Assembly: GCF_000243155.2 (NCBI RefSeq)
Contig: NC_018017.1
Location: forward strand, 3,472,001 to 3,536,000
DNA: 64,000 nt
Reading direction: 5' to 3'
Origin: Desulfitobacterium dehalogenans ATCC 51507
Lineage (GTDB): Bacteria; Bacillota; Desulfitobacteriia; Desulfitobacteriales; Desulfitobacteriaceae
Positions 34,939 to 43,481 of this stretch are shown here, piece by piece. Both the position numbers and the translations under genes were made by a program. The notes below the pieces were generated by a model. It worked only from the letters and a program-made list of their open reading frames with translations. It did not search any database and had not been told where the DNA came from. The stretch's first letter is position 1, and each line of letters opens with the position of its first letter.

Positions 34939-36210
34939 TTAGCGTTTAAGGTCGATCAGTTCCTGAAGCAGGGAATCGGATACGGTGATTACCCGGGAAT
35001 TGGCCTGGAATCCCCGCTGGGTGACGATCATATCTGTAAACTCCTGAGAGAGATCCACATTGGACATCTCTACGGAATTGGGGATAATATTTCCCCGTCC
35101 CGCTGTTCCGGCAGCACCGATGTCTGCTATACCGGAGTTGTTGGTAGCCGAATAGAAATTGTTACCTACGTTCTGCAAGCCAGCGTCATTGGCAAAGTTA
35201 GCAATGGCCAGCTGACCGATACGACGGGACGCAGATCCTTTGCCATTGCTGTATATCCCGGTAATAATACCGTTGCCATCTATAGTGACTTCATCTAATT
35301 TTGCCCGGAGTCTCCCATCTACACCGGTAATCGCAACACCGGCAGATGGCGGAGCCGCATTCAAGGTTATTGTTCCCGTTTTTGGATCAAAGGAGCCTCC
35401 TGTTATCGCACCTAGTGTAGCACCGACTAAGTCCGGATTCTCATAAACATAAACATTTCCCTTTTGCACAAAATCCCCCGGCGTAAGGGTAAGCTTATCA
35501 TAGTCAATGTTGGTAATACTAACAACGGGAGGCGTCCCAGTACCCGTCGGAGCCGCAGTAAAGGTTATTTTTCCCGTCGTAGGATCAAGAGTTCCACCAG
35601 TGGGAACTGTTGCTGAAGCACCGATTAATGCCGGATTGACATATTCATAGTTGCTTCCGTTCTGCACAAAATCTCCGAGATTAATATCAATCTTTTTCCC
35701 CTCAGGTTCAGGAGGGTATGAGCCTATATTGAACCTTAAGGGTGTCAAAGGTGTGCTTCCCCATTCGAGAACCTCCCTGTCATTAGCTCCCCACATTTGG
35801 CCCAAAACGAAAGCTCCTGTCCCCGGATCAATAAGGTAGCCATTTTGATCCTGAGAGAAAGCACCGGCCCGGCCATAAACGATCTGTCCTGCATTCCTAA
35901 AGACAAAGAAGCCTCTTCCTTGGATCATGGCATCCGTACTTTTGCCTGTGTTCTGTGAGCTTCCGGGAGTCATGATCTGGTCGATGGAACTCACCATGGA
36001 ACCCAGGCCGATCTGGGCGGGGTTAGTTCCCCCTTGATTCGCTGAGGGAGAGCCGGCACCCTTCATGGTTTGGCTCAGCATGGTGGAGAAGGTGACACGG
36101 CTGCGCTTAAAGCCTGTGGTATTGACATTGGCAATGTTATTGCCGATCACGTCCATTTTTATCTGGTGGTTTTTTAAACCTGAGATAGCTGAATACAAAG
36201 AACGTAGCAT
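34939..36210 (-). CDS. flgE: Flagellar hook protein FlgE with internal duplication
   Basis: 423-aa hook subunit. The N-terminal D0 motif has MLRSLYSAISGLKNHQ and NNIANVNTTGFKRSR; the C-terminal motif is SNVDLSQEFTDMIVTQRGFQANSR. The middle holds two related units, residues ~178-240 and ~244-300, each with DFVQ(N/K)G...YEN/YVNP.L(I/V)GA...TGG..DP.TG.IT...AAP. The duplication lengthens the variable D1/D2 region. FlgD (cap) and FliK (length control) genes lie just upstream. Confidence 0.92.
   Translation of the reverse strand: MLRSLYSAISGLKNHQIKMDVIGNNIANVNTTGFKRSRVTFSTMLSQTMKGAGSPSANQGGTNPAQIGLGSMVSSIDQIMTPGSSQNTGKSTDAMIQGRGFFVFRNAGQIVYGRAGAFSQDQNGYLIDPGTGAFVLGQMWGANDREVLEWGSTPLTPLRFNIGSYPPEPEGKKIDINLGDFVQNGSNYEYVNPALIGASATVPTGGTLDPTTGKITFTAAPTGTGTPPVVSITNIDYDKLTLTPGDFVQKGNVYVYENPDLVGATLGAITGGSFDPKTGTITLNAAPPSAGVAITGVDGRLRAKLDEVTIDGNGIITGIYSNGKGSASRRIGQLAIANFANDAGLQNVGNNFYSATNNSGIADIGAAGTAGRGNIIPNSVEMSNVDLSQEFTDMIVTQRGFQANSRVITVSDSLLQELIDLKR
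35311..35679 (-). repeat. Tandem duplication inside flgE
   Basis: Two adjacent units (nt ~35679-35491 and ~35481-35311) encode ~60-residue segments similar to each other but not identical, sharing DFVQ-G, NP-L-GA, TGG--DP-TG-IT and AAP positions. Confidence 0.75.
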
Positions 36211-36265
36211 CGAGGTATTCCCCCATTTCTTTTATTTAAACTTTTTCGTTCCATTGATATCCGCG

Positions 36266-36817
36266 TTAATCTTTGGGAATATCATCCTTAGAAGTATCAT
36301 CCGCTTCTTTATCCGGATCAGGCACAGGATCCTTCTCCTTAGGGTCCGTCACAAAGGTGATTTCGTTCATCTCTACGGCAGCCTTACTCCCATCCTCTAA
36401 ACGCAGTATCAACTGAGGATTGCCATTCAGCCATTGAACGGATTCGACGATCCCATTCACAAAGCCGGTTCCTTCAAGATTCATTCCCTCTACATGCTTG
36501 CCGATTAAAGCGGCTCCTTGACTGAGCAAAGAATTCTGAAACAATGCCGTAAAGCCAGCGGTCAGATTTTCCATAGTTTTGGACATATTATTCATTTGCT
36601 CCAGTGAACTAAACTGAGCCATCTGGGTAATCATATCTTTGTTATCCATAGGCGAAAGAGGATCCTGGTTCGTTAGTTCAGCAACCAACAGCTTTAGAAA
36701 ATCATCCTTACCCAGAACATCTTTTGTAGCGTTAGAGACTGCATTGCTTTGCTTGGATTCTGAGGTGGAGGAGTATTTACTATAACCCTTATAATTTGTA
36801 TCTACTGTATTCCCCAT
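36266..36817 (-). CDS. flgD: Flagellar hook assembly protein FlgD
   Basis: 183-aa hook-cap scaffolding protein. The conserved N-terminal segment LGKDDFLKLLVAELTNQDPLSPMDNKDMITQMAQFSSLEQM is the FlgD signature. The C-terminal Ig-like region seen in many FlgD proteins is reduced; instead there is a DGSKAAVEMNEI segment and an acidic Asp/Lys tail. It lies between fliK and flgE, the usual Firmicute order. Confidence 0.9.
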   Translation of the reverse strand: MGNTVDTNYKGYSKYSSTSESKQSNAVSNATKDVLGKDDFLKLLVAELTNQDPLSPMDNKDMITQMAQFSSLEQMNNMSKTMENLTAGFTALFQNSLLSQGAALIGKHVEGMNLEGTGFVNGIVESVQWLNGNPQLILRLEDGSKAAVEMNEITFVTDPKEKDPVPDPDKEADDTSKDDIPKD

Positions 36818-36826
36818 AGTTCCCTC

Positions 36827-38326
36827 CTAGGCCTTGATATTAATCCGATTAGCGCCTGGGATCACTTCATCATTACCCAGTATTCTCTCAAGCTCTTCAC
36901 TATTAAGCGACTCTAAAGTGTCATCCCCGCTCTCCTGAGAGCGGCCTGAACCTTCCCGGCCCTGATGCTCCTGAGCACCTTCTTTTTGCTCTCCCAAGCC
37001 CATCTCCATCTGTCCGCATTGGATGCCTAGCTGAGTCAGATTGTCTCTCAGTTCAGACAGATTCTGCTGGAGGATCTGTCCTGTTCCCCCATCCGAAGCC
37101 ACCATGCGCAGATGAACTTGTCCCTCATCCCAACTCATGGAGATATTAATTGCTCCTAAATGGGCAGGGTGCAATTGGATGGTCAATTCGCGAAGTTGGG
37201 GACGAGCCAGATAAGCCTTGTCAAAGATGTCTCGAGCCACTTGGGCCCATATGGGCTGATTGCTCTTGTCGGCAACTTTCCCTTGAACTTGAGCGATATC
37301 TTTGGCTTGATGGGTTAGATTGCCTGCCGCAACATCTTGAATGGTAGATTTATTCGCCTTGCTCAATTCCGCAGGACGTTCATTTTCTTGAAGCCCTTTA
37401 GTAACTCTCTCTTTTAAAAGGAGGGATTCGCCTTCTGCCGGCTTTTCTTCCAGTACGCCATGCATTGCTGTGTTCTTTGCTTCATCTTGTTTTAGAAGCG
37501 TACTAATTTCCGGGTTCTTCCCTGCCCCTTCAAGTCCATTACCTGTCCTATGCTTAACCAGATTCTCATCCGATCCTGTCTCACCGGAACCGGGCTTTGA
37601 CTTACCTAATAAGGCTGCAAGCAATGTGCCCTGATTAACCTCGACAGCGCTATGCTCTTGTGTCTTTGCCGAATCCGTCATTGCGGTACCGGTCATTGCC
37701 TTTGTTGCTTGTGCTTCTTCATCCATAGGGATAAATAAACCACTGTTATAGCGTTGCACAGCAATTTCCGATTTCTGCTGATCTAAAGGATTAAACTCCG
37801 CCTGATTCGGTGATTTAATCCTCATTTCCCCTGACATTTCTTTAAGTAAATTGGATATCACGTTTTTATATAAATCCAACTCCGACTGGGGGGAAGCCTT
37901 CCCCTGAGGCTGTTCTGTCATCCCTGACAGCTGTACATCCTCTACTATGCCTGAAGAATTTGATGAGGGCGTTTGACTCCGTAGGGCATCGAGCTGAGTC
38001 AGAAGAATCTTCAGTTGCTCCGAATCGGCTCCCTGTTCCCCTTCCCCTTGGAAACCTCCGTTTCCTTGAAGTATCCCCATAAGTCCTTGTAACCCATCCA
38101 AACCCAATAAGGCGTGACGTCCGGAATTGGCATCCTTGCCTGCCGGTTCATTACTCTGGTTGCCAGAGTCTTGTCCCTGTCCAATTTGGTTAAGCCAACC
38201 GCCAAAGATTGCTGCAAACATCATCGCAGCTGAGTCTGCACCTGGCAGTGAACTACCTGTGAAGGAAGCTCCATCTTCAGTGCTTGTGATGGCTCCCCTC
38301 GTGGATAGGGCATTAATTCCTGTCAT
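36827..38326 (-). CDS. fliK: Flagellar hook-length control protein FliK
   Basis: 499-aa low-complexity Gln/Ser/Gly/Asp-rich protein. The C-terminal ~90-residue T3S4 substrate-specificity switch domain has LRELTIQLHPAHLGAINISMSWDEGQVHLRMVASDG and LRDNLTQLGIQ. FliK acts as a molecular ruler and switches export from hook to filament proteins. Long disordered N-termini are usual in this family. It is located between sigma-28 and flgD. Confidence 0.88.
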   Translation of the reverse strand: MTGINALSTRGAITSTEDGASFTGSSLPGADSAAMMFAAIFGGWLNQIGQGQDSGNQSNEPAGKDANSGRHALLGLDGLQGLMGILQGNGGFQGEGEQGADSEQLKILLTQLDALRSQTPSSNSSGIVEDVQLSGMTEQPQGKASPQSELDLYKNVISNLLKEMSGEMRIKSPNQAEFNPLDQQKSEIAVQRYNSGLFIPMDEEAQATKAMTGTAMTDSAKTQEHSAVEVNQGTLLAALLGKSKPGSGETGSDENLVKHRTGNGLEGAGKNPEISTLLKQDEAKNTAMHGVLEEKPAEGESLLLKERVTKGLQENERPAELSKANKSTIQDVAAGNLTHQAKDIAQVQGKVADKSNQPIWAQVARDIFDKAYLARPQLRELTIQLHPAHLGAINISMSWDEGQVHLRMVASDGGTGQILQQNLSELRDNLTQLGIQCGQMEMGLGEQKEGAQEHQGREGSGRSQESGDDTLESLNSEELERILGNDEVIPGANRINIKA

Positions 38327-38389
38327 GGCATCACCTCCACTATACTGAATCTATATAGGTTATCGACAAAAGTTCCTCGGAACTTTAGG

Positions 38390-39136
38390 TTAGAACAAAT
38401 TCTTTTTTTGGCGACTGAGGCGTCCCCTTAAGCGTAGTATAGCTTGGGAATGAAGCTGAGATATTCTTGATTCCGAAAGCTTCATAATGACTGCGATTTC
38501 TTTCAGGGTGAGATCCTCCTGATAATACAAGGCCACGACAAGCTTTTCCTTCTCAGGGAGCTTTTCGACGGCGTCAGCCAGTATCTTTTTTTGTTCATTG
38601 AGTTCGACTTCCTGGAAGGCTTCCTGGGCTATGGGGTCCGTCAATTGTGTCCTGGGGGTATGGACTTCTCCTTCTTCACCAACAGCCACTTCATCAAGCG
38701 AAGTCAAGGTCAGCATTTGCCCTTGATGCACAGCGACTTCCAAATCCCGCAGATCCATCTTCAGTAAGGCCGCCACCTCTTCGTTGCGGGCAGGACGACC
38801 ATGCTGTGCTTCCACTTCAGTAAAAGCATCCTGGATGCGTTTAATTTTCTGCCGAGCTGAATGAGGTACCCAGTCCATAGTCCGCAAACCATCGATAATA
38901 GCTCCCCGGATTCTCAGGGTAGCATAGGTTTCAAATTTCACTCCCCGGACGGGGTCAAACCGATCTAAAGCATCCAGCAATCCAAACACACCATAGCCGA
39001 TTAAATCGTCTTCATCCACATGTTGAGGTAAGGAAATAGCCAACCGACCGGCGATACGCTTGACTAGCGACAAATACATTTCGATTTGCTCGGTTCTCCA
39101 TGATCCTCGATTGGCCGCTTCATAAGGATTCGACAT
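38390..39136 (-). CDS. fliA: Flagellar sigma factor sigma-28 (FliA/SigD)
   Basis: 248-aa sigma-70-family factor of the FliA/SigD/WhiG group. Region 2 reads EDDLIGYGVFGLLDALDRFDPVRGVKFETYATLRIRGAIIDGLR. Region 3 follows, and region 4 contains LPEKEKLVVALYYQEDLTLKEIAVIMKLSESRISQLHSQAI. It directs late flagellar and chemotaxis genes, whose filament members are outside the window. AGGGAGGGGGG precedes the ATG. No flgM is visible here. Confidence 0.93.
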   Translation of the reverse strand: MSNPYEAANRGSWRTEQIEMYLSLVKRIAGRLAISLPQHVDEDDLIGYGVFGLLDALDRFDPVRGVKFETYATLRIRGAIIDGLRTMDWVPHSARQKIKRIQDAFTEVEAQHGRPARNEEVAALLKMDLRDLEVAVHQGQMLTLTSLDEVAVGEEGEVHTPRTQLTDPIAQEAFQEVELNEQKKILADAVEKLPEKEKLVVALYYQEDLTLKEIAVIMKLSESRISQLHSQAILRLRGRLSRQKKNLF

Positions 39137-39164
39137 CTTGTTGGCCCCCCTCCCTTACAATCAT

Positions 39165-39596
39165 CTACTCTCCCCAACCCATTCTTCTCACTATTTCTGC
39201 CTGCTTCTCAACACTGGGCTCCCCTTCAGCAAATTCCTGATTCAATTGACCGGCTCTGGCAGGGGGAATTTGGCCGCTTTTCGTATAGAGAGCCTGTTCA
39301 GGACCCATTCCTTCTAAATTCCGGGCCTCTTGCTCCAGGTCGCCCAAATCCAAGTCATCTTCCTGTCCTACGGCAATGTCTAAAAGGCCGCCCAACTTAC
39401 CCGGATCCATTTCAATGCCGGTCTTTTCAAAAATCGTTATGCTGGCTATACTGATGCCATAAATAAGGGTAAAGCCAATAATGGCACTGAGGACAACGTG
39501 GATAAGGCTTTCCCCTGTATAGAAACTAATCAGTGCTAAGACAGCTGAAACGACAAGTGCAAAATACCATGCCCAGAGACGTAATTTATCCATCAT
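39165..39596 (-). CDS. Membrane protein of the fla/che operon, unknown function
   Basis: 143-aa protein with two predicted transmembrane helices near residues 8-26 and 33-56. The acidic cytoplasmic tail (DLDLGDLEQEARNLEGMG) ends in a predicted helix. It lies between cheD and fliA, a position often occupied by small unassigned genes (SwrB/DUF-type) in Firmicutes. No recognised motif. Confidence 0.7.
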   Translation of the reverse strand: MMDKLRLWAWYFALVVSAVLALISFYTGESLIHVVLSAIIGFTLIYGISIASITIFEKTGIEMDPGKLGGLLDIAVGQEDDLDLGDLEQEARNLEGMGPEQALYTKSGQIPPARAGQLNQEFAEGEPSVEKQAEIVRRMGWGE

Positions 39597-39599
39597 CTA

Positions 39600-40082
39600 C
39601 TAAATCACCTTTTCGCCGTGGTTAATGGTCCGAACCTTAAGGTCCCCTGTGCCGACATCAAAATGAATGGTCCGTCCAAAACTTCCCCCCACATCAGAGA
39701 CAAGGAGAGGGATCCCCAGGCGCTTTAACTCTATAATCACTTGTTCAGCATTACGATCCCCGATCTTTAAGACAGGAGGCTTCCCTGGGAAGGAAAACAT
39801 TTGAGCGCCTCCGGCCATTTTGGCACGCAGGCGTGATTTAGAGGCACCTAGACGGAGAATCTCCGTTACCAGAACGTCCATAGCTGTATCAGCATATTTG
39901 GCAGGATTTCCGCCATTGGCACTCCCAGCAGTGGGCAGCATAATATGCGCCATGCCCCCCACCTTTTGAATGGGGTCATGAATGCATATACCAATACAAG
40001 AACCTAATCCTGCTGTCATTAAAATATTAGGTGCTTTTGTCGTTTTTAAATCAGCCATTCCAACACTAATTACATTGCTCAT
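39600..40082 (-). CDS. cheD: Chemoreceptor glutamine deamidase CheD
   Basis: 160-aa CheD. The catalytic cysteine and histidine appear in LGSCIGICIHDP and GGMAHIMLP, with GNRNAEQ-like downstream motif (GDRNAEQVI). It deamidates receptor glutamines and binds CheC to modulate its CheY-P phosphatase activity. Its start overlaps the cheC stop by four bases, which fits the CheC-CheD partnership. Confidence 0.92.
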   Translation of the reverse strand: MSNVISVGMADLKTTKAPNILMTAGLGSCIGICIHDPIQKVGGMAHIMLPTAGSANGGNPAKYADTAMDVLVTEILRLGASKSRLRAKMAGGAQMFSFPGKPPVLKIGDRNAEQVIIELKRLGIPLLVSDVGGSFGRTIHFDVGTGDLKVRTINHGEKVI

Positions 40083-40675
40083 AGTCCCAAAGCTCCCAGC
40101 AACTTTCTCAACGATCCCTCATCTGGTAAGAAAACGAACTTTCCTTCAATTTGCGGTATTCCGGAAAGCTGAGTATTAATAAAGAGAACCGTATCCTCAA
40201 GTATTCCGTCTTCCAGAAGAATCGCATCAAAAATCGCCCCCACCATATCCACTGCTAAGGCAGGTACCGAAGGCAGAAGGGGGATTCCCGAAAATTCAGT
40301 TATGGCGATGAGGAAGGAGCTCACCATAATATTCCCTATCTCTTTAAGGGCAGATTGAGCCATCTCATTATCAAAGAGATTAAAGGGTTCATTGGAACCG
40401 AATAAGGCTTGTACCAATATTTCAGCGCTTTCCAAGGGAAAGAAAAACACCGCTTTACCAGGGGCATCCCCTTCGACCTTAACGTAGATAACAGCTTGAG
40501 GAATCTCCAGATGACCGATCACCGTGGGAGCATTCTCAAATTCTATCGCTCTAACCTCAGGAATGGACATTTCAATTCGGCGGTTGAGCATGGTGGATAA
40601 TGCTGTAGCAGCATGTCCGGAGCCAATATTTCCAATCTCACGCAATGCATCCAATTGCATTTGATCGATTTCCAT
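40079..40675 (-). CDS. cheC: CheY-P phosphatase CheC
   Basis: 198-aa CheC with two phosphatase signatures, LREIGNIGSGHAATAL and LKEIGNIMVSSFLIAI (ExxN pairs). It dephosphorylates CheY-P and partners CheD. The N-terminal ATG overlaps no neighbour, but cheD overlaps its end. FliY in the same operon is a second CheC-type phosphatase. Confidence 0.92.
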   Translation of the reverse strand: MEIDQMQLDALREIGNIGSGHAATALSTMLNRRIEMSIPEVRAIEFENAPTVIGHLEIPQAVIYVKVEGDAPGKAVFFFPLESAEILVQALFGSNEPFNLFDNEMAQSALKEIGNIMVSSFLIAITEFSGIPLLPSVPALAVDMVGAIFDAILLEDGILEDTVLFINTQLSGIPQIEGKFVFLPDEGSLRKLLGALGL

Positions 40676-40678
40676 AAT

Positions 40679-41332
40679 TTAGATCAATCCTTTCTTACGC
40701 AGGTCTCTTTGAATATCAAAAACACATCGTATGATGCGATCGCGATCTCGTTCGGAAATTTGATAGAAATCTACGGACACGGAAAAGAACTTGGTATCTT
40801 CGATAGCCTCCATCCGACATACCCGACCCGGAGTCCCTATAGTACCAAAGGGAAATTCAAGATAGGCATAGAGGATGGTGCCTTTCTCCAACTTGACCTT
40901 GGATTGGAAACGCATTCCTCCACCGCTTAGATCCAACATACTCCCCTTTTGTATATCCCCTAAACCTTCTTTTTCCACCACTTGATAGGTTATGGGAAAA
41001 AAGGCAGGAATTCGAACATAGTTCCTCCTTTGGACCCTTTTAATACTTTCCGGCATCTTCAGGACAAACACCGGTATGGGTACCGCGATACGCTGAAGAA
41101 TAGAGGAATTGAAAGAGTATGAAGCCACTTCATCCCAAAAGGTAACTTCTACAAGAGTACCCTCTTGCAGGGGAATGATCATTCCTTGCTGATGGGGTGC
41201 ATATACGGATATGCGTGTTTTGCCGACTTCATCGATATGTGTTTTGTAATTCCCCTGATAGTCGCCCTCTGGAACGTGCAACTCAATTGCTAATCCGGAA
41301 ACTAATTTATCGAGATATTGCACTGTCCTCAC
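40679..41332 (-). CDS. PilZ-domain flagellar brake protein (YpfA/YcgR-like)
   Basis: 217-aa protein with an N-terminal YcgR domain and a C-terminal PilZ domain. The c-di-GMP-binding motif is RRNYVRIP followed by LDLSGGGMRF (RxxxR, then D/NxSxxG). Such proteins slow the flagellar motor at high c-di-GMP; in Bacillus the homologue is DgrA/YpfA. It lies between flhG and cheC. It connects with the HD-GYP gene at 19881. Confidence 0.85.
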   Translation of the reverse strand: MRTVQYLDKLVSGLAIELHVPEGDYQGNYKTHIDEVGKTRISVYAPHQQGMIIPLQEGTLVEVTFWDEVASYSFNSSILQRIAVPIPVFVLKMPESIKRVQRRNYVRIPAFFPITYQVVEKEGLGDIQKGSMLDLSGGGMRFQSKVKLEKGTILYAYLEFPFGTIGTPGRVCRMEAIEDTKFFSVSVDFYQISERDRDRIIRCVFDIQRDLRKKGLI

Positions 41333-41362
41333 CCCCTAAGCAAAATTGTGAAAGCAGAATAT

Positions 41363-42247
41363 TTAAAAAGTCCGTAAAAGATTGGTCAAAAAGCCACGAA
41401 TTCCCCCCGCTTGTCTCGGTGGACTAAGATAAAGTCCCGACACCGAGCTGGCAATCCATTGGATACATTGATAGGCCGTACTTCGAGGATAGGAGACCCC
41501 GATGGGTTCTTGTTTCATAATGGCTCTGCCCACGGACATATCCTCATAGACCCATCCTAACAAATTGACCGAAGCATTCAGGAACCGTTTCGCAGCACTT
41601 TCCAGGCGCTCATAGGTGTCCTTAGCATCCGACTCCTTTTGTACCCGATTCACTACCACATTGACAGTGAAATTATCCTTAACCTTCTGCAAAGCCTTCA
41701 GCAGACCGTATGCATCGGTTAAAGAGGTTGGCTCTGGAGTGGTGATCAAGATGATATCATCCGCCGCCCTCAGGAAATTGAGTACAGTATATCCTAAACC
41801 TGCGCCTGTATCGATGATAATAATATCAGCCAAGCCTTCTAAGCGTCCCAGATTTCTAACTACCTCTTCCAACCGATCCCTCTCAATGTTAGCCAGATCC
41901 TGGACCCCTGAGCCCCCCGGTAATATTCCTATCCCTTTAGGGCCATAGATAAGGATTTCCTCAATATCCTTTTCACCATTGAGAAGATGCTCAAAAGTAT
42001 AACGGGGAGTAACGCCACAAGCTATATCCAGGTTCGCAAGTCCCAGATCACCATCCAAAAGGATGACCCGATAGCCTAAATCGATTAATGCCAAGCCCAA
42101 ATTCACACTGAAATTGGTCTTCCCTACTCCACCCTTGCCGCTGGTCACTGCAAATACACGAAGACCTTGTTGGGAATTCGGGTTCGAGGTAGAGTTCGAT
42201 TTATGTCGAGAGGCGATACGCTTCAATACTTTTGCCTGGTCATTCAC
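41363..42247 (-). CDS. flhG: MinD-like flagellar number regulator FlhG
   Basis: 294-aa ParA/MinD-type ATPase. It has the deviant Walker A SGKGGVGKTNFSVNLG (about residues 36-51), DGDLGLANLDIACG and LIDTGAGLGYTVLNF. The C-terminus has a short amphipathic tail. FlhG (YlxH) controls flagellar placement and number, activating FlhF GTPase. Its ATG lies within the end of flhF (8-bp overlap). Confidence 0.92.
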   Translation of the reverse strand: MNDQAKVLKRIASRHKSNSTSNPNSQQGLRVFAVTSGKGGVGKTNFSVNLGLALIDLGYRVILLDGDLGLANLDIACGVTPRYTFEHLLNGEKDIEEILIYGPKGIGILPGGSGVQDLANIERDRLEEVVRNLGRLEGLADIIIIDTGAGLGYTVLNFLRAADDIILITTPEPTSLTDAYGLLKALQKVKDNFTVNVVVNRVQKESDAKDTYERLESAAKRFLNASVNLLGWVYEDMSVGRAIMKQEPIGVSYPRSTAYQCIQWIASSVSGLYLSPPRQAGGIRGFLTNLLRTF

Positions 42248-43481
42248 GTCGATCCCCCTCCCCCAGAATATACCGAGTCAGACGCTCTGGGGTCGCAACT
42301 TCTATATCATCAGGAACATTTTGCCCATTGGTAATATATGCAACAGGCAGGTCTGTTCTTTCCAAAAGATTAAGAATGGTCCCCCCGCTGATTGTTTCAT
42401 CCATCTTGGTAAAAATCAGATGAGTCGTCAACGCTTCGAAGCGTTCGTAAATCTTGGCCAGATCCGGAGCCTGAGTGGCGGCACTCATGACGAGCATGGT
42501 TAATTCCGGCTGAGCCTTCTCTAGAAACGCTTTCAATTCAGACATATGAAGATCATGATGAGGACTACGCCCCGCCGTATCAATAAAAATAAGTTCCTTA
42601 TCCTCATGGCGTTGGATGGCTTCCCGCAGTCCGGAGGGAGTCATGACCACCTCTACAGGTACCCCAATAATCTCCCCAAAGGTTTTCAGCTGCTCCACGG
42701 CAGCGACCCGATAGGTATCTGCAGTGATCAGAGCAACTCGCCGTTTATCCACGATACTAAAGCCCGCCGCTAGTTTTCCGATGGTGGTGGTTTTTCCTAC
42801 CCCTGTGGGTCCGACTAAGGCAACTATCCGTGGTTTACGGACTCCTGGCTGAATAGCCGCCGTATTTCCGCAAATCTGACGCACGGCTTCTTTTATACAG
42901 GATCTGACCCGATGGTCCTCCACCCAGTCTTCTTCACGGACATTTTGCTGGACTGAGCGAAGAAGTCTCTTGATTAACTTTGGGTTTATTCCCCGCTCTT
43001 TGAGCATATCGGCCCATTTTTGCAGGGGTACGGGCCATACTCCCTGTTCACCATCCAAACCTTCAATTTGGCGGTTCATGCTCTCCAGTAATTTACGCAT
43101 GGATTGAAGTTCTACTTCTAAGGTGTTGACTTCTCCATTTTTGAGAGTGCTTACCTCAACTCTGGGAGTTCTTTCCGTAGGAATGCTCTCGACGAACCGA
43201 TGTGGGTAAATCTCTTTTTCCTCATTATGCGCCAAAGGGGCTTCTTTCCGGACTGTATATGGATTCGACGGGTATAAAGATTTCACAGGAACTTGTTTTT
43301 TGTTCACAGGTTCCTCTTCAATGGCAGCCATAACTTCCACTTTGGGCTTACCGAAAAGCCCTAACAACCCGCCTTCCTTGAATTGCCGTGTCTGAAGGAT
43401 GACAGCATCGGCTCCCAATTCCTTCTTCACCTTGCCCATGGTCTCGGCCACTGTATCTCCAACAAATCGTTTAACTCGCAT
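42240..43481 (-). CDS. flhF: Flagellar SRP-like GTPase FlhF
   Basis: 413-aa SRP-family GTPase that sets flagellar position. A basic N-terminal B domain (~residues 1-150) is followed by the NG domain with P-loop VGPTGVGKTTTIGKLA, TADTYRVAAVEQL, FIDTAGRSPHHDLHMSELK and FTKMDETISGG. It follows flhA with an 11-bp overlap and precedes flhG, the standard trio. Downstream spacing and overlap indicate translational coupling. Confidence 0.92.
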   Translation of the reverse strand: MRVKRFVGDTVAETMGKVKKELGADAVILQTRQFKEGGLLGLFGKPKVEVMAAIEEEPVNKKQVPVKSLYPSNPYTVRKEAPLAHNEEKEIYPHRFVESIPTERTPRVEVSTLKNGEVNTLEVELQSMRKLLESMNRQIEGLDGEQGVWPVPLQKWADMLKERGINPKLIKRLLRSVQQNVREEDWVEDHRVRSCIKEAVRQICGNTAAIQPGVRKPRIVALVGPTGVGKTTTIGKLAAGFSIVDKRRVALITADTYRVAAVEQLKTFGEIIGVPVEVVMTPSGLREAIQRHEDKELIFIDTAGRSPHHDLHMSELKAFLEKAQPELTMLVMSAATQAPDLAKIYERFEALTTHLIFTKMDETISGGTILNLLERTDLPVAYITNGQNVPDDIEVATPERLTRYILGEGDRRE

